A stretch of DNA of 64,000 nucleotides from Siphonodentalium dalli (GCA_032622095.1 CP136066.1:205800978-205864977); one strand, 5' to 3'. Counted from the first letter of the stretch, positions 12,041 to 22,571 are shown. Notes: generated from the letters alone by a model not told the origin. Translations and numbers: made by a program.

Positions 12041-12448
12041 TTTACATGCATGGTATACACATATATGGCAATTGGATGCACGATCTAACATTTATTTGTA
12101 GCGCCTTTTATATTTTATTATATTATATTATATAACTATATGTACTATAAACATCCTCATATACATATGCACATATATTCGCGCTGCAAGCACGCATATA
12201 TTTATACATAATTTATATACTGTATTTTAGTATATATATGTATAACATACCGGTATATATAGGCCTCTATATCTACGCGTGACAATTTTGTGAAGGTAAC
12301 ATGGAGTACACCTTTAAATAAATCGACCGATGTATTAGATTCGACACGACAAAGATGCGTCCGTCTGAAACAAAATTGGCCGCAGACGCATCACCGACGG
12401 ATTTAATACAATTAGATTCGAGTCGACAAAAATCCGTCGTTTGGAACG

Positions 12449-13143
12449 GGCCTGATAGGCAGACAAATGTTGGCCGTGTTATTGAAGGCTTAGCTCGACA
12501 GCAAAACATGATTGCCGACGAATTAACTAGATTATCCACACAACAGGTTAAGACGTCTGAGCGAGTGATCGATCTCGAGTCTCGTGGTATGAAATATAAC
12601 TTGATCTTTTCTGGCATATTGGAGACCGAGACTGAGGAAAAAAACACAGAGGAAGTTATTCGAGAATTTATAACGGATACTCTGGATATTGATGAACGTA
12701 TCCAGTTTGGTAATGTACACCGTTTGGGGCCCAAAAATTCTGGTAGATGCAGGCAACTAATTGTTCGTTTCTCGGAGTACAAACACAAGGAATTGGTTAA
12801 ACGAGCTACACGGGAATTCGGAAAAATTAAGGACGTGTTCGCGTATGACCAATTCCCCCGTGAGCTACAGGAATATAGGAAACAAGTGTTATTTCCTTTG
12901 GCTAAAGATGCCCGCAAAAGAGGTGACAATGCTCGGGTTAATTCAGATAGGCTATTTATTAACAATAGGCAATTCTATCCTTACGATCCACCAAACTACC
13001 GTTGGTATGCGGACAAACCCACCACTTCTGTGTCAAAACTCCCAATGGATTATGTTTCACAACAATTGGAGACACAGCAAAACTCAAAATGGGACCAACA
13101 TTTCACAATGGGGCCTTCGCTTACGATGCATGGTGGGAAATAG
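12449..13143 (+). pseudogene. Second LINE ORF1, 3' part (RRM-like and C-terminal domain)
   Basis: This continues the ORF1 split by the transposon. A coiled coil (NMIADELTRLSTQQVK) leads to ESRGMKYNLIFSGI, the start of the RRM-like nucleic-acid-binding domain. FGNVHRLGPK and the C-terminal domain with RQLIVRFSEY and RLFINNRQFYP follow, ending in TAG at 13141-13143. The open frame extends back into the inserted element to an ATG at 12355, so an artificial chimeric ORF of 262 codons exists. Its first 30 or so residues are transposon-encoded. The LINE part is uninterrupted. Confidence 0.75.
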
Positions 13144-16100
13144 AATAGAAATAGAAAATCATTATCCCGATATCGCTCTGGTGGTCTCTGTATCCTCGTC
13201 GTTGAACATCTAGTTAAATTCGTACAACCACTGGAAGGCTACTGTGAGTATATTGTCTGGCTGAAAGTCTTTATGGGTCAAACTTCCATACTGGTCGGAA
13301 ATGCGTATGTACCACCTGAGGGTACAAAATATAGTTCTAAAGACTGTTTCGATACGATATTCAGAAATATAGCTGAGGCAAAAACATGTGGGGAAAACAT
13401 TCTAATCTTTGGTGATTTTAATGCCAGAACAGCTCGTTTGATCGATTATATAATGCCCGACAAAACTCACAATGACCTAGCCCCACTGATTGAACTACCT
13501 AGAAGGCACTCGCTGGACAAACGGACGAATAACTTCGGCTATAAACTTATTGACTTGTGTAAAAGTGCTGAAGTTTTCATAGCCAATGGTAGGATTGGAA
13601 TGGACGCTGGTATCGGTCTCCCTACGTGTAAGAATGTTAGTGTCATAGACTATCTTTTGAGTTCGTATCACCTTCTACCAATTATTTCAGAATTCAAAAT
13701 AAGTGAATTCAATGATCTCTTGTCTGATGTACATAATGCAGTTTTTTGTGAGATTGACATTCGAGATGCTAATTGCGCTGAGAACCAATTTATTAATCGA
13801 ACCATTCCAACACATCAACCGTACGCAGGACGGTTAATACAATCGCGAACTATTAATTCGCCATCTCCGGACAAGGAACCAACATTTATTAAAAATCTCA
13901 ATGCCGAAAAAATCGCGGAGTTTGGCAGGAGCGTGAATATGAAAGATGTCGCAGATATAAGGCAGAATGATATAGATATTCTAAATAACATGCTAAAAGA
14001 AATTTACTGCGATGCTGCAAGCACCGCCTTTGGGACAAAACAAACTAAAAATAAAAATCGTTTCACTCGACGCCCGAGCAAACCGAAACCATGGTTTACC
14101 CATGACTGCTCAAGCTCTAGAAAACAATATAAAAAAGCATACACAAATTATAAGAAAAACAAAAATGACATAAACCATTCTCGCCTATTGGAAGCTAGGA
14201 CAATATATAAGAGGTCGATTAGAGCGAGTAAACGACAGTTTCAAAATAACCTAAGCAAAAGTATATCTAAAACAAGATTAGAAAATTCTCGCGACTATTG
14301 GAGGTTATTGGGTGCATCGAGAAAAGCGCGACAACCTGCAACTAAGCCTTCACTATCAGAATTCCACGATTTCTTTGCCAACCTTAACAGTAACCAAAAT
14401 GATGAAGATACACAGTTTGTACCTGAACACATTCAAACATCTTGTCTCGATTACGAGATCAGTCTTGATGAAGTCGAACATTCGATTCAAAAACTTATAA
14501 CTGGGAAAGCCCCTGGCATTGACGAAGTGAGAAATGATTTTATAAAACTTGCAGCTAGCCCACTGAAAGACCATATCCGATCCTTCTTTAATATAATTTT
14601 AGTTTCAGGGACAGTTCCACATGAATGGGGAATAGGAATTATTCAACCAATTTTTAAGTCAAATGACCCCTCCTCACCGTCAAACTATCGTCCTATCACC
14701 TTGGTGAGCTGCATAGCAAAGCTGTTTACATCGATATTGAGTAACCGGATTCAGATGTTTTTAGAAACTAATAATCTCTTGTCCGAAAACCAGACTGGTT
14801 TTCGTTCCAATTATTCGACCACAGATCACATTTTCACCATTAACTGTTTGATTGATTTACTGAAAACGCAGAAAAGAAACCTTTATTGTTCGTTCATTGA
14901 CCTATCCAAAGCTTTTGATAAAGTCTGGCGAACTGGTTTATGGAGAAAACTCTTTGACATAGGAGTAAAAGGCAGAGTTCTGAAAGTAATAGTAAATATG
15001 TATGTTGGTATTAAGTCATGCGTGTCGGTAAATAACTCTTTTTCTGATCTATTCCCATGCGAACTCGGAGTTAGACAAGGTGATAAACCTCTCACCCATC
15101 CTATTTTCCATATACACGAATGATTTAGAGAACTTCCTCAGTCAGAACCAACAGAATGGTTTACTAATCACTAACCCTAAAGTTGGATCTAGTTTACCGT
15201 TGCTAAAGCTTTTCTGTCTGCTTTACGCAGACGACACGGTCCTCATGTCATACACTGCAGCCGGTCTGCAATCGGCCCTAGATGACTATGCCCAATATTG
15301 CAAAAAATGGAAACTTGTCATTAATGATGCCAAAAGCAAGGTAGTTATATTTGGTAGAAAAAAACCAACCAAGATTCAGTTTACTATTGACTCTCGACCT
15401 TTAGAGACGGTAAAACATTATAAATATCTCGGCGTCACTTTCTCATCCACCGGGTCATTCATCGAAGAAAAGAAAACACGATGTCAGCAAGCTAAACGAG
15501 CGATGTTCGGACTCATTGGTAAGATCCGGAACTTGAAACTATCTTTAAAGTGTACTATAGATCTATATGAGAAAACGATAGTCCCAATAATAACTTACGG
15601 ATCTGAAATATGGGGTATTGGAAGTCTAGCGATTGTTGAAAGACTAGAATTATGGTTTCTAAAATTCATACTTAGACTTAAAAAGACCACACCCACTGCT
15701 TTTATCTATGGAGAACTCGGTATATTCCCTATTTCATTGAAAATTCAACAAAGAATTTTGAACTTTTGGGGACGACTGGTGACTGGTAAACGCGACAAAC
15801 TCTCTTATCTTATGTACTGGAGGTTGTGCAGTCAATTTAATCAGACAGATATTTTCAAAAACCATAAATCTAATTGGATTAATTATGTATCGAAATTATT
15901 ACATGATATTGGCATGAGCGGGGTGTGGAAATTTCATTCAATTGGAACATTGAGATCGTTTCGGGAGGTCACAAAGCGAAAACTCGAAGACACTTACATC
16001 CAACAATGGCGGAACACATTGTCCTCATCAACAAAATACTCATTTTACCGAGAAATAAAACTAATATTCAAAGAAGAAGACTATATAACAAAATTAAATA

Positions 16101-16426
16101 CAAACGATGCGCTAACACTAATCAAATTTAGAACACGTAACCATAGACTACCCGTTGAAGTAGGTGACTGGACTAGTGCGCTGGCAGAGGACAGAACGTG
16201 CACATTTTGCGATTACTCTGAGATCGGAGACGAATTTCATGTTCTTCTTAAATGCCCGAAATTTAACTCCATCAGATCTAGATACATTGCTCCGTACTAC
16301 TACACAAGACCCAACATGTTTAAGTTGAGTCAACTGATGAACAACCGAAAACCACGGGTTACACGCGGAATTGCTAGAGTAGTCTCTGAAGTAAATAATC
16401 TTATATCTGAAATCCCGATGCTATGA
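13144..16426 (+). pseudogene. Second LINE ORF2 (endonuclease-reverse transcriptase), nearly open
   Basis: A reading frame runs from the ORF1 stop through GGLCILVVEHLVKFV, so the first roughly 100 residues of the APE endonuclease are missing and ORF1 almost abuts the rest. Endonuclease motifs seen are GNAYVPPEG, IFGDFNAR and VIDYLLSS. A basic linker and the reverse transcriptase follow: GKAPGIDEV, NYRPITLVSC, ENQTGFR, SFIDLSKAFDKVW, GVRQGD, LLYADDTVLMS (about 15219) and KYLGVTF. The C-terminal thumb ends with a Cys/His cluster (CTFC, FHVLLKC). The only break is a single extra base in the A-run at about 15080-15085, just after RQGD, which shifts the frame. There is no RNase H domain. The style resembles CR1/Jockey-type LINEs, but the clade is not assigned. 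Confidence 0.88.
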
Positions 16427-16690
16427 CCTGTTCATAATCCACATTATATGTGTAGATGTTTGTCACACACTAACCACCATGAACCTGACATGGTGAAGCT
16501 TGTCCCAATTCAACCAAACCCCAATGTTGTTGTTGTCGTTGCTGATCGTAGTATTGAACATATCTGAAACCAACCATACTTCAATGATTTTGTTGTTGTT
16601 GTTGTTGCTGTTTCGATAACAGCGCTGCGTCATATAAAATAGCTTTAATCATGTAAATGAAATCTCCGGACTCCAAACCCCCGAAAAACT
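16427..16690 (+). repeat. LINE 3' UTR with GTT/GTTGCT-rich tail
   Basis: After the ORF2 stop, two diverged copies of a CAACCA-ACTTCAATG-type segment each lead into (TTG)n runs, near 16527-16545 and 16584-16612. Short microsatellite tails are common at LINE 3' ends, so the element probably ends near 16612-16680. Confidence 0.5.
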
Positions 16691-17277
16691 AATGAACTCG
16701 AAACTGGGGATCAAGCGACCTTATTTTTAATCGATTCGAAAAATACGTAAAGCTCTCTTGGCTCTTGTTTGCAGAATAAACATATATAACCATCAACGCA
16801 AAACAGATACAACAGATTGTAAAAAGCATTAAACAAATTAAAAATGTTATCTTGCGATGAAAAATCAGGGTCACCTGATCCTCAGAGTATCCGGGGCTCC
16901 ATCATATTGTTGTAACAAAAAACAACAAAAATAAAAAATATTTTGTTTGTTTTTATTTACACTTGATTCTACTGAAAAAATTGTACAAGTAATTTAATCA
17001 GTACATACTTACTTTTAGCGGAGTTGATATTGTTGAAATTACGGTAACCCCACAGCACTCGTGCCCGCATACGCGCCATTCTTTTTTTCAAATCAGACAC
17101 TCTCATTAGACGACGACGATACTCCCTTAATGCTGACAAACACACACACAAAATCCAGACAATTTTCCAAAGTAGAACAACACGAATATAAGTATCCGTC
17201 CACCGCCTCTCATGTGTCACGGTAACAAGCATGCAAGCCACAAAACCTGAGATGTAACGTTTAAATCCGAGATGCAA
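16689..17277 (-). CDS. Possible two-exon membrane-protein gene (tentative)
   Basis: Not recognised. An upstream minus-strand frame from 17277 gives about 88 codons with hydrophobic stretches (VVLLWKIVWILCVCLSAL) followed by an Arg/Lys-rich segment. It ends at AAAA|GTAAGTATG, a textbook splice donor near 17013. About 130 bp downstream a candidate acceptor (GATCAG) near 16877 opens a second frame that is very hydrophobic (LICLMLFTICCICFALMVIY). The phases do not match perfectly with the hydrophobic frame, and a different frame would be read if the donor and acceptor are used exactly as written. This makes the model weak. It may also be chance. Confidence 0.2.
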
Positions 17278-18205
17278 CTTTTAAAGTATAGTAAACGTTC
17301 AACGCGCAACACACATTTATTCAGCAACAATAAAACCTTCCCAACGACGTGACACGAGTGCATGGGTGGCTTCCAATTTACTCTCCAGGTCAACGGATCA
17401 GCACGAAAAATTAATGTTATTACTGCTGCACGATTCTTGTTGGCCCCGTCTGACCCAGTTTTGTGTAAACGTTGTGTGTGCGTGTTCGTCTTGCAAACTA
17501 GGGATGTTTATTAATGGAATGGGGTGGTATGTTGTCGAAGGGTCAGGCTTAATGTATGACAAAATATCATGGATATTGTTCTAGTAAATAAACAATAGCA
17601 AAACGTATGGAGCCCCTAATACATATCTAAAGTGTAAACTTTTATTATCAATTTAATACCTACATATATATGTTTGCATATGACTATTATATATAATGTT
17701 GATGACTGACATGTTAGTCCTACTGTTTCTATGATTATAATTAACCATTTTTTGATATGCAGGCGGAGAGATGTTCCTAGCGCAAATGTGAAAAATACCA
17801 TATATAACTTTGAGCGAAATCAAGCAAGAAATAGATGTCGTGTAAAATTAAGGATGATATAGAACTAATGCATAAACATATGTATAAATATAACTCTGAC
17901 CTCATGACAGTATGCATAATACGCCATGTTTTTCTGGGGTTTTTTGGTGTGTTTTTTGGTGTGTTTTTTGTTATTTTTTTATCGTCTCCAATGAGGTGTG
18001 AATAAACCGGTTCCTCAATGCTTTAGAACGACTTGCACGTGCGCTGAGAACTCCTCTCCCCTCTCTGTTGTGAACTGCGCATGTACCATATATATATACG
18101 CCGGCCCGTCCTTCCCGTTGTAAAGGCTTAATGTATAATTAATTGTAATGGATATTGGGGTCGGGCGGGTCGGTGGCTTCATGTATACTCGAATACCACA
18201 GAATA
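17278..18205. other. Non-coding flank of the palindromic element
   Basis: No supported gene. It contains a TG/T-rich patch at 17935-17985 and several TATATA runs. The last bases up to 18205 form the left flank of the integrated palindrome. The sequence CAGAATA just before 18206 would join to GAAATGGG after 27863 in the empty site. Confidence 0.5.
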
Positions 18206-18211
18206 AGTGGT
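18206..18211. repeat. 6-bp target site duplication, left copy (AGTGGT)
   Basis: AGTGGT lies immediately before the first base of the palindromic element. The identical hexamer is at 27858-27863 immediately after it. Host sequences beyond the two copies are unrelated, as expected of an integration footprint. Confidence 0.8.
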
Positions 18212-18222
18212 AGAAGAATAGC

Positions 18223-18360
18223 CGTCTCGTTCGCGCCACATCTAAAAATAGAATCTTTGGGTCTAAAATTGGTTGTGGGTGTCTCGTTACCTTCACATCT
18301 AAAAATAGAATCTTTGGGTCTAAAAATTGTTTGAGGGTAAAATTGTTTGAGGGTAAAATT
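18223..18360 (+). repeat. Subterminal repeat at the left end (two 58-bp units)
   Basis: TCTCGTT...ACATCTAAAAATAGAATC and CTTTGGGTCTAAAA occur twice, with starts at 18223 and 18281. The same core recurs once, in the same orientation, near the centre at 22759. These iterated terminal motifs could be recognition sites for a replication or integration protein (inference). Confidence 0.75.
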
Positions 18361-18745
18361 GGTTGTACTAAAATATTCCCAAAATATCAAAACCCAAAAT
18401 ATTTTTTCAAAACCCAAAACTTCCAAAATTTCAAAAACTTCCAAAATTTCAAAAACTTTCAAATATTTCAAAAATTTCAAAAACTTTCAAATATTTCAAA
18501 AATTTCAAAAACTTCCAAAATTTCCAGAATTTCCAAAACTTCCAAAATTTCCAAAACTTCCAAAATTTCCAAAATTTCCAAAATTTCCAAAACTTACAAA
18601 ATTTCCAAAACTCCAAAAATTTCCAAAATTTCCAAAATTTCCAAAACTTCCAAAATTTCCAAAACTCCAAAAATTTCCAAAACTTCCAAAATTTCCAAAA
18701 TTTCAAAAACTTCCAAAATTTCCAAAACTTCCAAAATTTCAATAT
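18360..18745 (+). repeat. CCAAAATTT/CCAAAACTT minisatellite
   Basis: About 40 imperfect copies of a 9-bp unit, TTCCAAAAT or TTCCAAAAC, with TTTCAAAAA variants near the outer end. Open frames through it (Lys-Phe-Pro and Ile-Ser-Lys repeats) exist in several frames simply because the unit lacks stops. I do not call them genes. Confidence 0.85.
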
Positions 18746-18835
18746 AATGAAGATGACGAGCAACCAATTTTCGACTGGCCTGAGGCATTACGTTATGGAA
18801 TGAATAACGACAGCGGATCAGAATGCATACATATA

Positions 18836-19330
18836 GTACGTCACTTGGACATTTTATCAGTTTATCACATGATCACTAAATGTGGCAATCGGGTATCCAC
18901 CGATGCCTGCAATATATTATTTATAATAATTGGACTCATTGATCTCACGTGAATAATACTCTTAGTTGTTCCAATAAAATAGTTATCAAATTCGATCACC
19001 AATAGATTTGACTGTGGAATGTAAGGACCTTTAACTTATTTATCGATCTAAAGGGACACTCATTATGAATGAATGTTAACAATACAAGCGCACGAATGAA
19101 GAGCGTTGAACATATACGAAATTACTACACGAATGAATTGAACCTTGAAATTTATATTTTCAAATCTTACCAACAACAGCTACAGACATAATCATAGTAT
19201 TATACTGTCTTGCATGTACACACGCTATGACATCATTAAAGGCGGACAATCCACTCACGGTGTGACAACAGATACGGACATAGGCATGGTGTTATACAGT
19301 CTTCTATGTACCCACGCTATGACACCATTA
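18836..19330. repeat. Intra-arm duplication A (outer copy)
   Basis: This block contains TAGTACGTCACTTGGACA, ACTCATTGATCTCACGTGAA, then AAGGGACACTCATTATGAAT and GCACGAATGAAGAGCGTTGA. It recurs further inside the arm, split into 20384-20601 and 20993-21330, with about 390 bp between the halves. The mirror image is in the right arm. The arm therefore grew by internal duplication before it was doubled into a palindrome. Confidence 0.75.
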
Positions 19331-19374
19331 ACGTACATTGGATGTTAGGTATATGACTCTTGAGTATGTACCGA

Positions 19375-20115
19375 TCAATGAGCAAATGAGCAAAAAACTG
19401 AGCAAATGAGCAAGAAAATGAGCAAATGAGCAATAAAAATGAGCAAATGAGCATAAAAATGAGCAAATGAGCAAGAAAATGAGCAAATGAGCAAGAAAAT
19501 GAGCAAATGAGCAAGAAAATGAGCAAATGAGCATAAAAATGAGCAAAAAAATGAGCAAATGAGCAATAAAAATGAGCAAATGAGCAAGAAAATGAGCAAA
19601 TGAGCAAGAAAATGAGCAAATGAGCAATAAAAATGAGCAAATGAGCAAAAAAATGAGCAAATGAGCAAGAAAATGAGCAAATGAGCAATAAAAATGAGCA
19701 AATGAGCAAATAAATGAGCAAATGAGCAAGAAAATGAGCAAATGAGCAATAAAAATGAGCAAATGAGCAAATAAATGAGCAAATGAGCAATAAAAATGAG
19801 CAAATGAGCAAAAAAATGAGCAAATGAGCAATAAAAATGAGCAAATGAGCAAATAAATGAGCAAAAAAATGAGCAAATGAGCAAATAAATGAGCAAATGA
19901 GCAATAAAAATGAGCAAATGAGCAAAAAAATGAGCAAATGAGCAATAAAAATGAGCAAATAAATGAGCAAATGAGCAAAAAAATGAGCAAATGAGCAAAT
20001 AAATGAGCAAATGAGCAAGGAAATGAGCAAATGAGCAAATAAATGAGCAAATGAGCAAAAAAATGAGCAATAAAATGAGCAAATGAGCAATAAAAATGAG
20101 CAAATGAGCAAAAAA
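19375..20115 (-). repeat. GAGCAAAT minisatellite (left arm)
   Basis: Dozens of GAGCAAATGAGCAA units separated by AAAA, GAAA, TAAA or TAAAA. Read on the minus strand, all three frames are open, giving artificial Leu-Leu-Ile-Cys-Ser-Phe repeats of 240-320 codons. This array holds the 58-bp length difference between the arms. Confidence 0.9.
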
Positions 20116-20383
20116 ATGGGCATACCTGTATGTAGGCCTACCAGTGGATGAATAGTCTGCCGGAGAAGTACTGTGTAGACAGGTCTTGTCAGTAAGAGAG
20201 TCAGACGATAAGTGAAGGCTCGGCTATTAAAACATAGTAATGCGATAGCGAACATCAAACGAGTCTGCGCACGCATATCTGTCAAAGGATACGATGGCAG
20301 TCATTGGTCAATTTATCCCCGGTGTCAGCTCAGTACCCAATCGGGACGAAGCCGAAGGTCAACTCATTTTTTTTTTGCTCATT

Positions 20384-21330
20384 ATAGTACGTCACTTGGA
20401 CATTTTATCAGTTTATCACGTGATCACTAAATGTGGCAATCGGGTATCCACCGATGCCTGCAATTTATTATTTATAATAATTGGACTCATTGATCTCACG
20501 TAAATAATACTCTTAGTTGTTCCAATAAAATAGTTATCAAATTCGATCACCAATAGATTTGACTGTGGAATATAATGACCTTTAACTTATTTATCGATCT
20601 ATGTTAGAACATGGTCTTAACAAAAAACTTGACCATAACAAAAATTACCTTACATTTATGCATGAATCTAATTAGACCATACGTAAATATTGTCAGCTTA
20701 TCGTCTGATGAGCAAATCCGATGTTTATCAAAAATAGTACAACTTCCAGTTGGTAATTACTCTTACGAATGAAGAGCGTTGAACATATACGAAATTACTA
20801 CACGAATGAACTGAAATTTATATTTTCACATCTTACCAACAACAGATACAGACATAGTCATAGTGTTATACTATCTTACATGTACCCATGCTATGACATC
20901 ATTCGAAGGGGCAATACACTCAAGGAGTTAAAGTGACACGAAACAAGGGACGTGATGTAATATTGGTGTTTGAATCTTAAAGGAACACAAGACACTCTAA
21001 AGGGACACTCATTATGAATGAATGTTAACAATACAAGCGCACGAATGAAGAGCGTTGAACATATACGAAATTACTACACGAATGAATTGAACCTTGAAAT
21101 TTATATTTCACATCTTACCAACAACAGCTACATGCATTATCATAGGGTTATACTGTCTTGCATATACACACGCTATGACATCATTAAAGGCGAACAATCC
21201 ACTCACGGTGTGACAACAGATACAGACATAGGCATAGTGTTATACAGTCTTCTATGTACCAATGCTATGACATAATTAAAGGGGGATAATACACGCACGG
21301 TGTGGAATGTTAAAGTGACACGCGGTAAGG
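20384..21330. repeat. Intra-arm duplication A (inner copy, split)
   Basis: 20384-20601 repeats 18836-19050. 20993-21330 repeats 19045-19330 and is followed by a third, shorter copy of part of it (21240-21290). Between them, 20750-20900 also carries a partial copy (AATGAAGAGCGTTGAACATA). No gene. Confidence 0.7.
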
Positions 21331-21407
21331 GACGTGATGTAATATTGGTGAAACCCCCTCCCCACTTATAGATATATAACGAAGACGAGAATAACATGTT
21401 GATGAAG

Positions 21408-21413
21408 TTTATT
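21408..21413 (-). terminator. AATAAA polyadenylation signal for the left-arm ORFs
   Basis: TTTATT on the plus strand, that is AATAAA on the minus strand, six bases after the stop of the 189-aa ORF. Exact mirror of 24598-24603. Confidence 0.6.
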
Positions 21414-21418
21414 GAAAT

Positions 21419-21988
21419 TTAATCATTGTCTGAATCTTCGACCGTTAGATTTACTTCTAAGAGTTTCTTGAATTTTCTCATCGCTTCATCTGCAGCCCAT
21501 TCATTATTATATCCGTGTTTGGTCAGTTTGACCATTTTCTTCATGATCATGGTATGTATGCGTGATGTTTTCAATCGATACTGGTATTCTATTAATCGTC
21601 TATAACTTTTGAGAAACAGAGCAAACTCTGTGTCGATGGTATCCTCTTTTCCCGACATGCTCTCATCTCCCGAAATGCTCTCTTCTTCTTTCACATCATT
21701 GGTGACGCGTTTCATCATACTTTTGAATGTGTCCATCTCGTTGACACATCGCGCAGCTTTCTTAAGACCGAATACCGTTCTACTACCGACGCCATTACCA
21801 TCTTCTGAATCTGATAGCGTTCCACGTTCATCTTCATCTGAATCTAGAACCGCTTCGTCAGATTCATCGGTATCTTCTCCGAAGAGAGTTGGTTTTGTCT
21901 CGGACATAACTCCGTGTTTAATCTGTTTATGTCTTTGTAGATTGTAGTTCGTCGATAAAATAATGCCACATAAATCACACCCGTGCAT
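21419..21988 (-). CDS. C2H2 zinc-finger acidic protein, left-arm copy (189 aa)
   Basis: Mirror copy of 24023-24592, with an identical predicted protein. It is read outward from the palindrome centre, overlaps the end of the 64-aa ORF by 14 bases, and is followed at once by AATAAA. See the right-arm entry for domains. That both copies are open and identical shows either very recent duplication or gene conversion between arms. Confidence 0.65.
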   Translation of the reverse strand: MHGCDLCGIILSTNYNLQRHKQIKHGVMSETKPTLFGEDTDESDEAVLDSDEDERGTLSDSEDGNGVGSRTVFGLKKAARCVNEMDTFKSMMKRVTNDVKEEESISGDESMSGKEDTIDTEFALFLKSYRRLIEYQYRLKTSRIHTMIMKKMVKLTKHGYNNEWAADEAMRKFKKLLEVNLTVEDSDND

Positions 21989-22169
21989 TATCGCGAATTA
22001 TTGGAAGAACCATCACTCTTATAAGTAGCGATAAAAAGAGAGAATAAGGTGCGGTATACAACCGTCGCTCTAAGAGTACGTTCGTCCCGGGGCTAGGGTA
22101 TAGATATTTGACCGCCGGTGATTCAATTAATGCCAATTTATCAGTATGGTACTCTATGTATTCATTCAT
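21975..22169 (-). CDS. Small ORF between the two larger ones, left-arm copy (64 aa)
   Basis: Mirror copy of 23842-24036. It starts seven bases after the stop of the 108-aa ORF and overlaps the next ORF by 14 bases. Unrecognised. Its expression is uncertain. Confidence 0.4.
   Translation of the reverse strand: MNEYIEYHTDKLALIESPAVKYLYPSPGTNVLLERRLYTAPYSLFLSLLIRVMVLPIIRDNARV
22016..22024 (-). promoter_or_regulatory. TATAAGAG box before the zinc-finger ORF (left arm)
   Basis: Minus-strand TTATAAGAG about 28 bases before the ATG of the 189-aa ORF, mirroring 23987-23995. It is very like the box in front of the 108-aa ORF, which suggests a shared promoter type. Confidence 0.45.
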
Positions 22170-22176
22170 GATTTGG

Positions 22177-22503
22177 CTAATCGTATGACACTGCTCTTTT
22201 CATTTTCTTCTTATTATTATTAGACAAACCTCCATCAGACACTCTCTTGTTGGTTTGTTTGGACGCTTTACGTGTGTTTGTCAACTTATTTGCTGCAACT
22301 TCAGCCTTAGCCATTTCAATCGCTTGAGCGATGGGTGTCACCACGTTAATAAGTGGTTTTAGAACGTCTTCTTCACTATCACTAGTTTTAGTTTTGTCAA
22401 TAAAGTATCGACCCTGATTATCTGGCATTAACTTCCCATCAACCATATCTCTGAAATGTTTTCTCCACATTTCAATATCTGCTGGAATATACGGGATCGA
22501 CAT
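22177..22503 (-). CDS. Basic-tailed 108-aa protein, left-arm copy
   Basis: Mirror copy of 23508-23834, with an identical predicted protein. It is the innermost ORF of the arm, preceded by a TATAAGAG box near 22571. See the right-arm entry. Confidence 0.6.
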   Translation of the reverse strand: MSIPYIPADIEMWRKHFRDMVDGKLMPDNQGRYFIDKTKTSDSEEDVLKPLINVVTPIAQAIEMAKAEVAANKLTNTRKASKQTNKRVSDGGLSNNNKKKMKRAVSYD

Positions 22504-22562
22504 GTTTCTTCAAAATGTACAAGTCACTCTTTTTTCTGCATTTTATTTTAGAAAGTTTATCG

Positions 22563-22571
22563 CCTCTTATA
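22563..22571 (-). promoter_or_regulatory. TATAAGAGG box with upstream CCAAT (left arm)
   Basis: Minus-strand TATAAGAGG with GGCCAATAAT about 18 bases further upstream. It lies about 65 bases before the ATG of the 108-aa ORF. Mirror of 23440-23448. Confidence 0.5.

Larger units (their letters stand above)
9628..12448. mobile_element. 2.8-kb non-autonomous TIR DNA transposon inserted in LINE ORF1
   Basis: The left end begins CGTTCCAAACGACGGATTTT and continues TGTCGACTCGAATCTAAT. The right end is its exact reverse complement, ending CGTCGTTTGGAACG, so the TIRs are about 38 bp. GGCC on both sides (9624-9627 and 12449-12452) could be a 4-bp target duplication, but it is palindromic and overlaps the inverted match. 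Extra diverged copies of GACGGATTTTTG(T/A)CGACTC and GATGCGTCTG lie inside both ends as subterminal repeats. No transposase ORF is present. The interior is a minisatellite split by a nested insertion. Both flanks are the same LINE ORF1, which independently proves that this DNA moved in. Confidence 0.85.

Noticed and set aside
12355..12448. N-terminus of the 262-codon ORF as a natural ORF1 start
   Set aside because: These codons lie in the inserted transposon end. The LINE ORF1 N-terminus is at 9103.
18331..18952. 201- and 138-codon Lys/Phe/Pro and Ile/Ser/Lys repeat ORFs
   Set aside because: They run through the TTCCAAAAT array in several frames at once. Low complexity with no domain.
19317..20285. 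322-codon hydrophobic ORF (Leu/Ile/Cys/Ser/Phe repeats), mirrored at 25726-26694
   Set aside because: It is the translation of a stop-free minisatellite. All three frames of that strand are open, and the two arms change frame at different places without any sign of selection.
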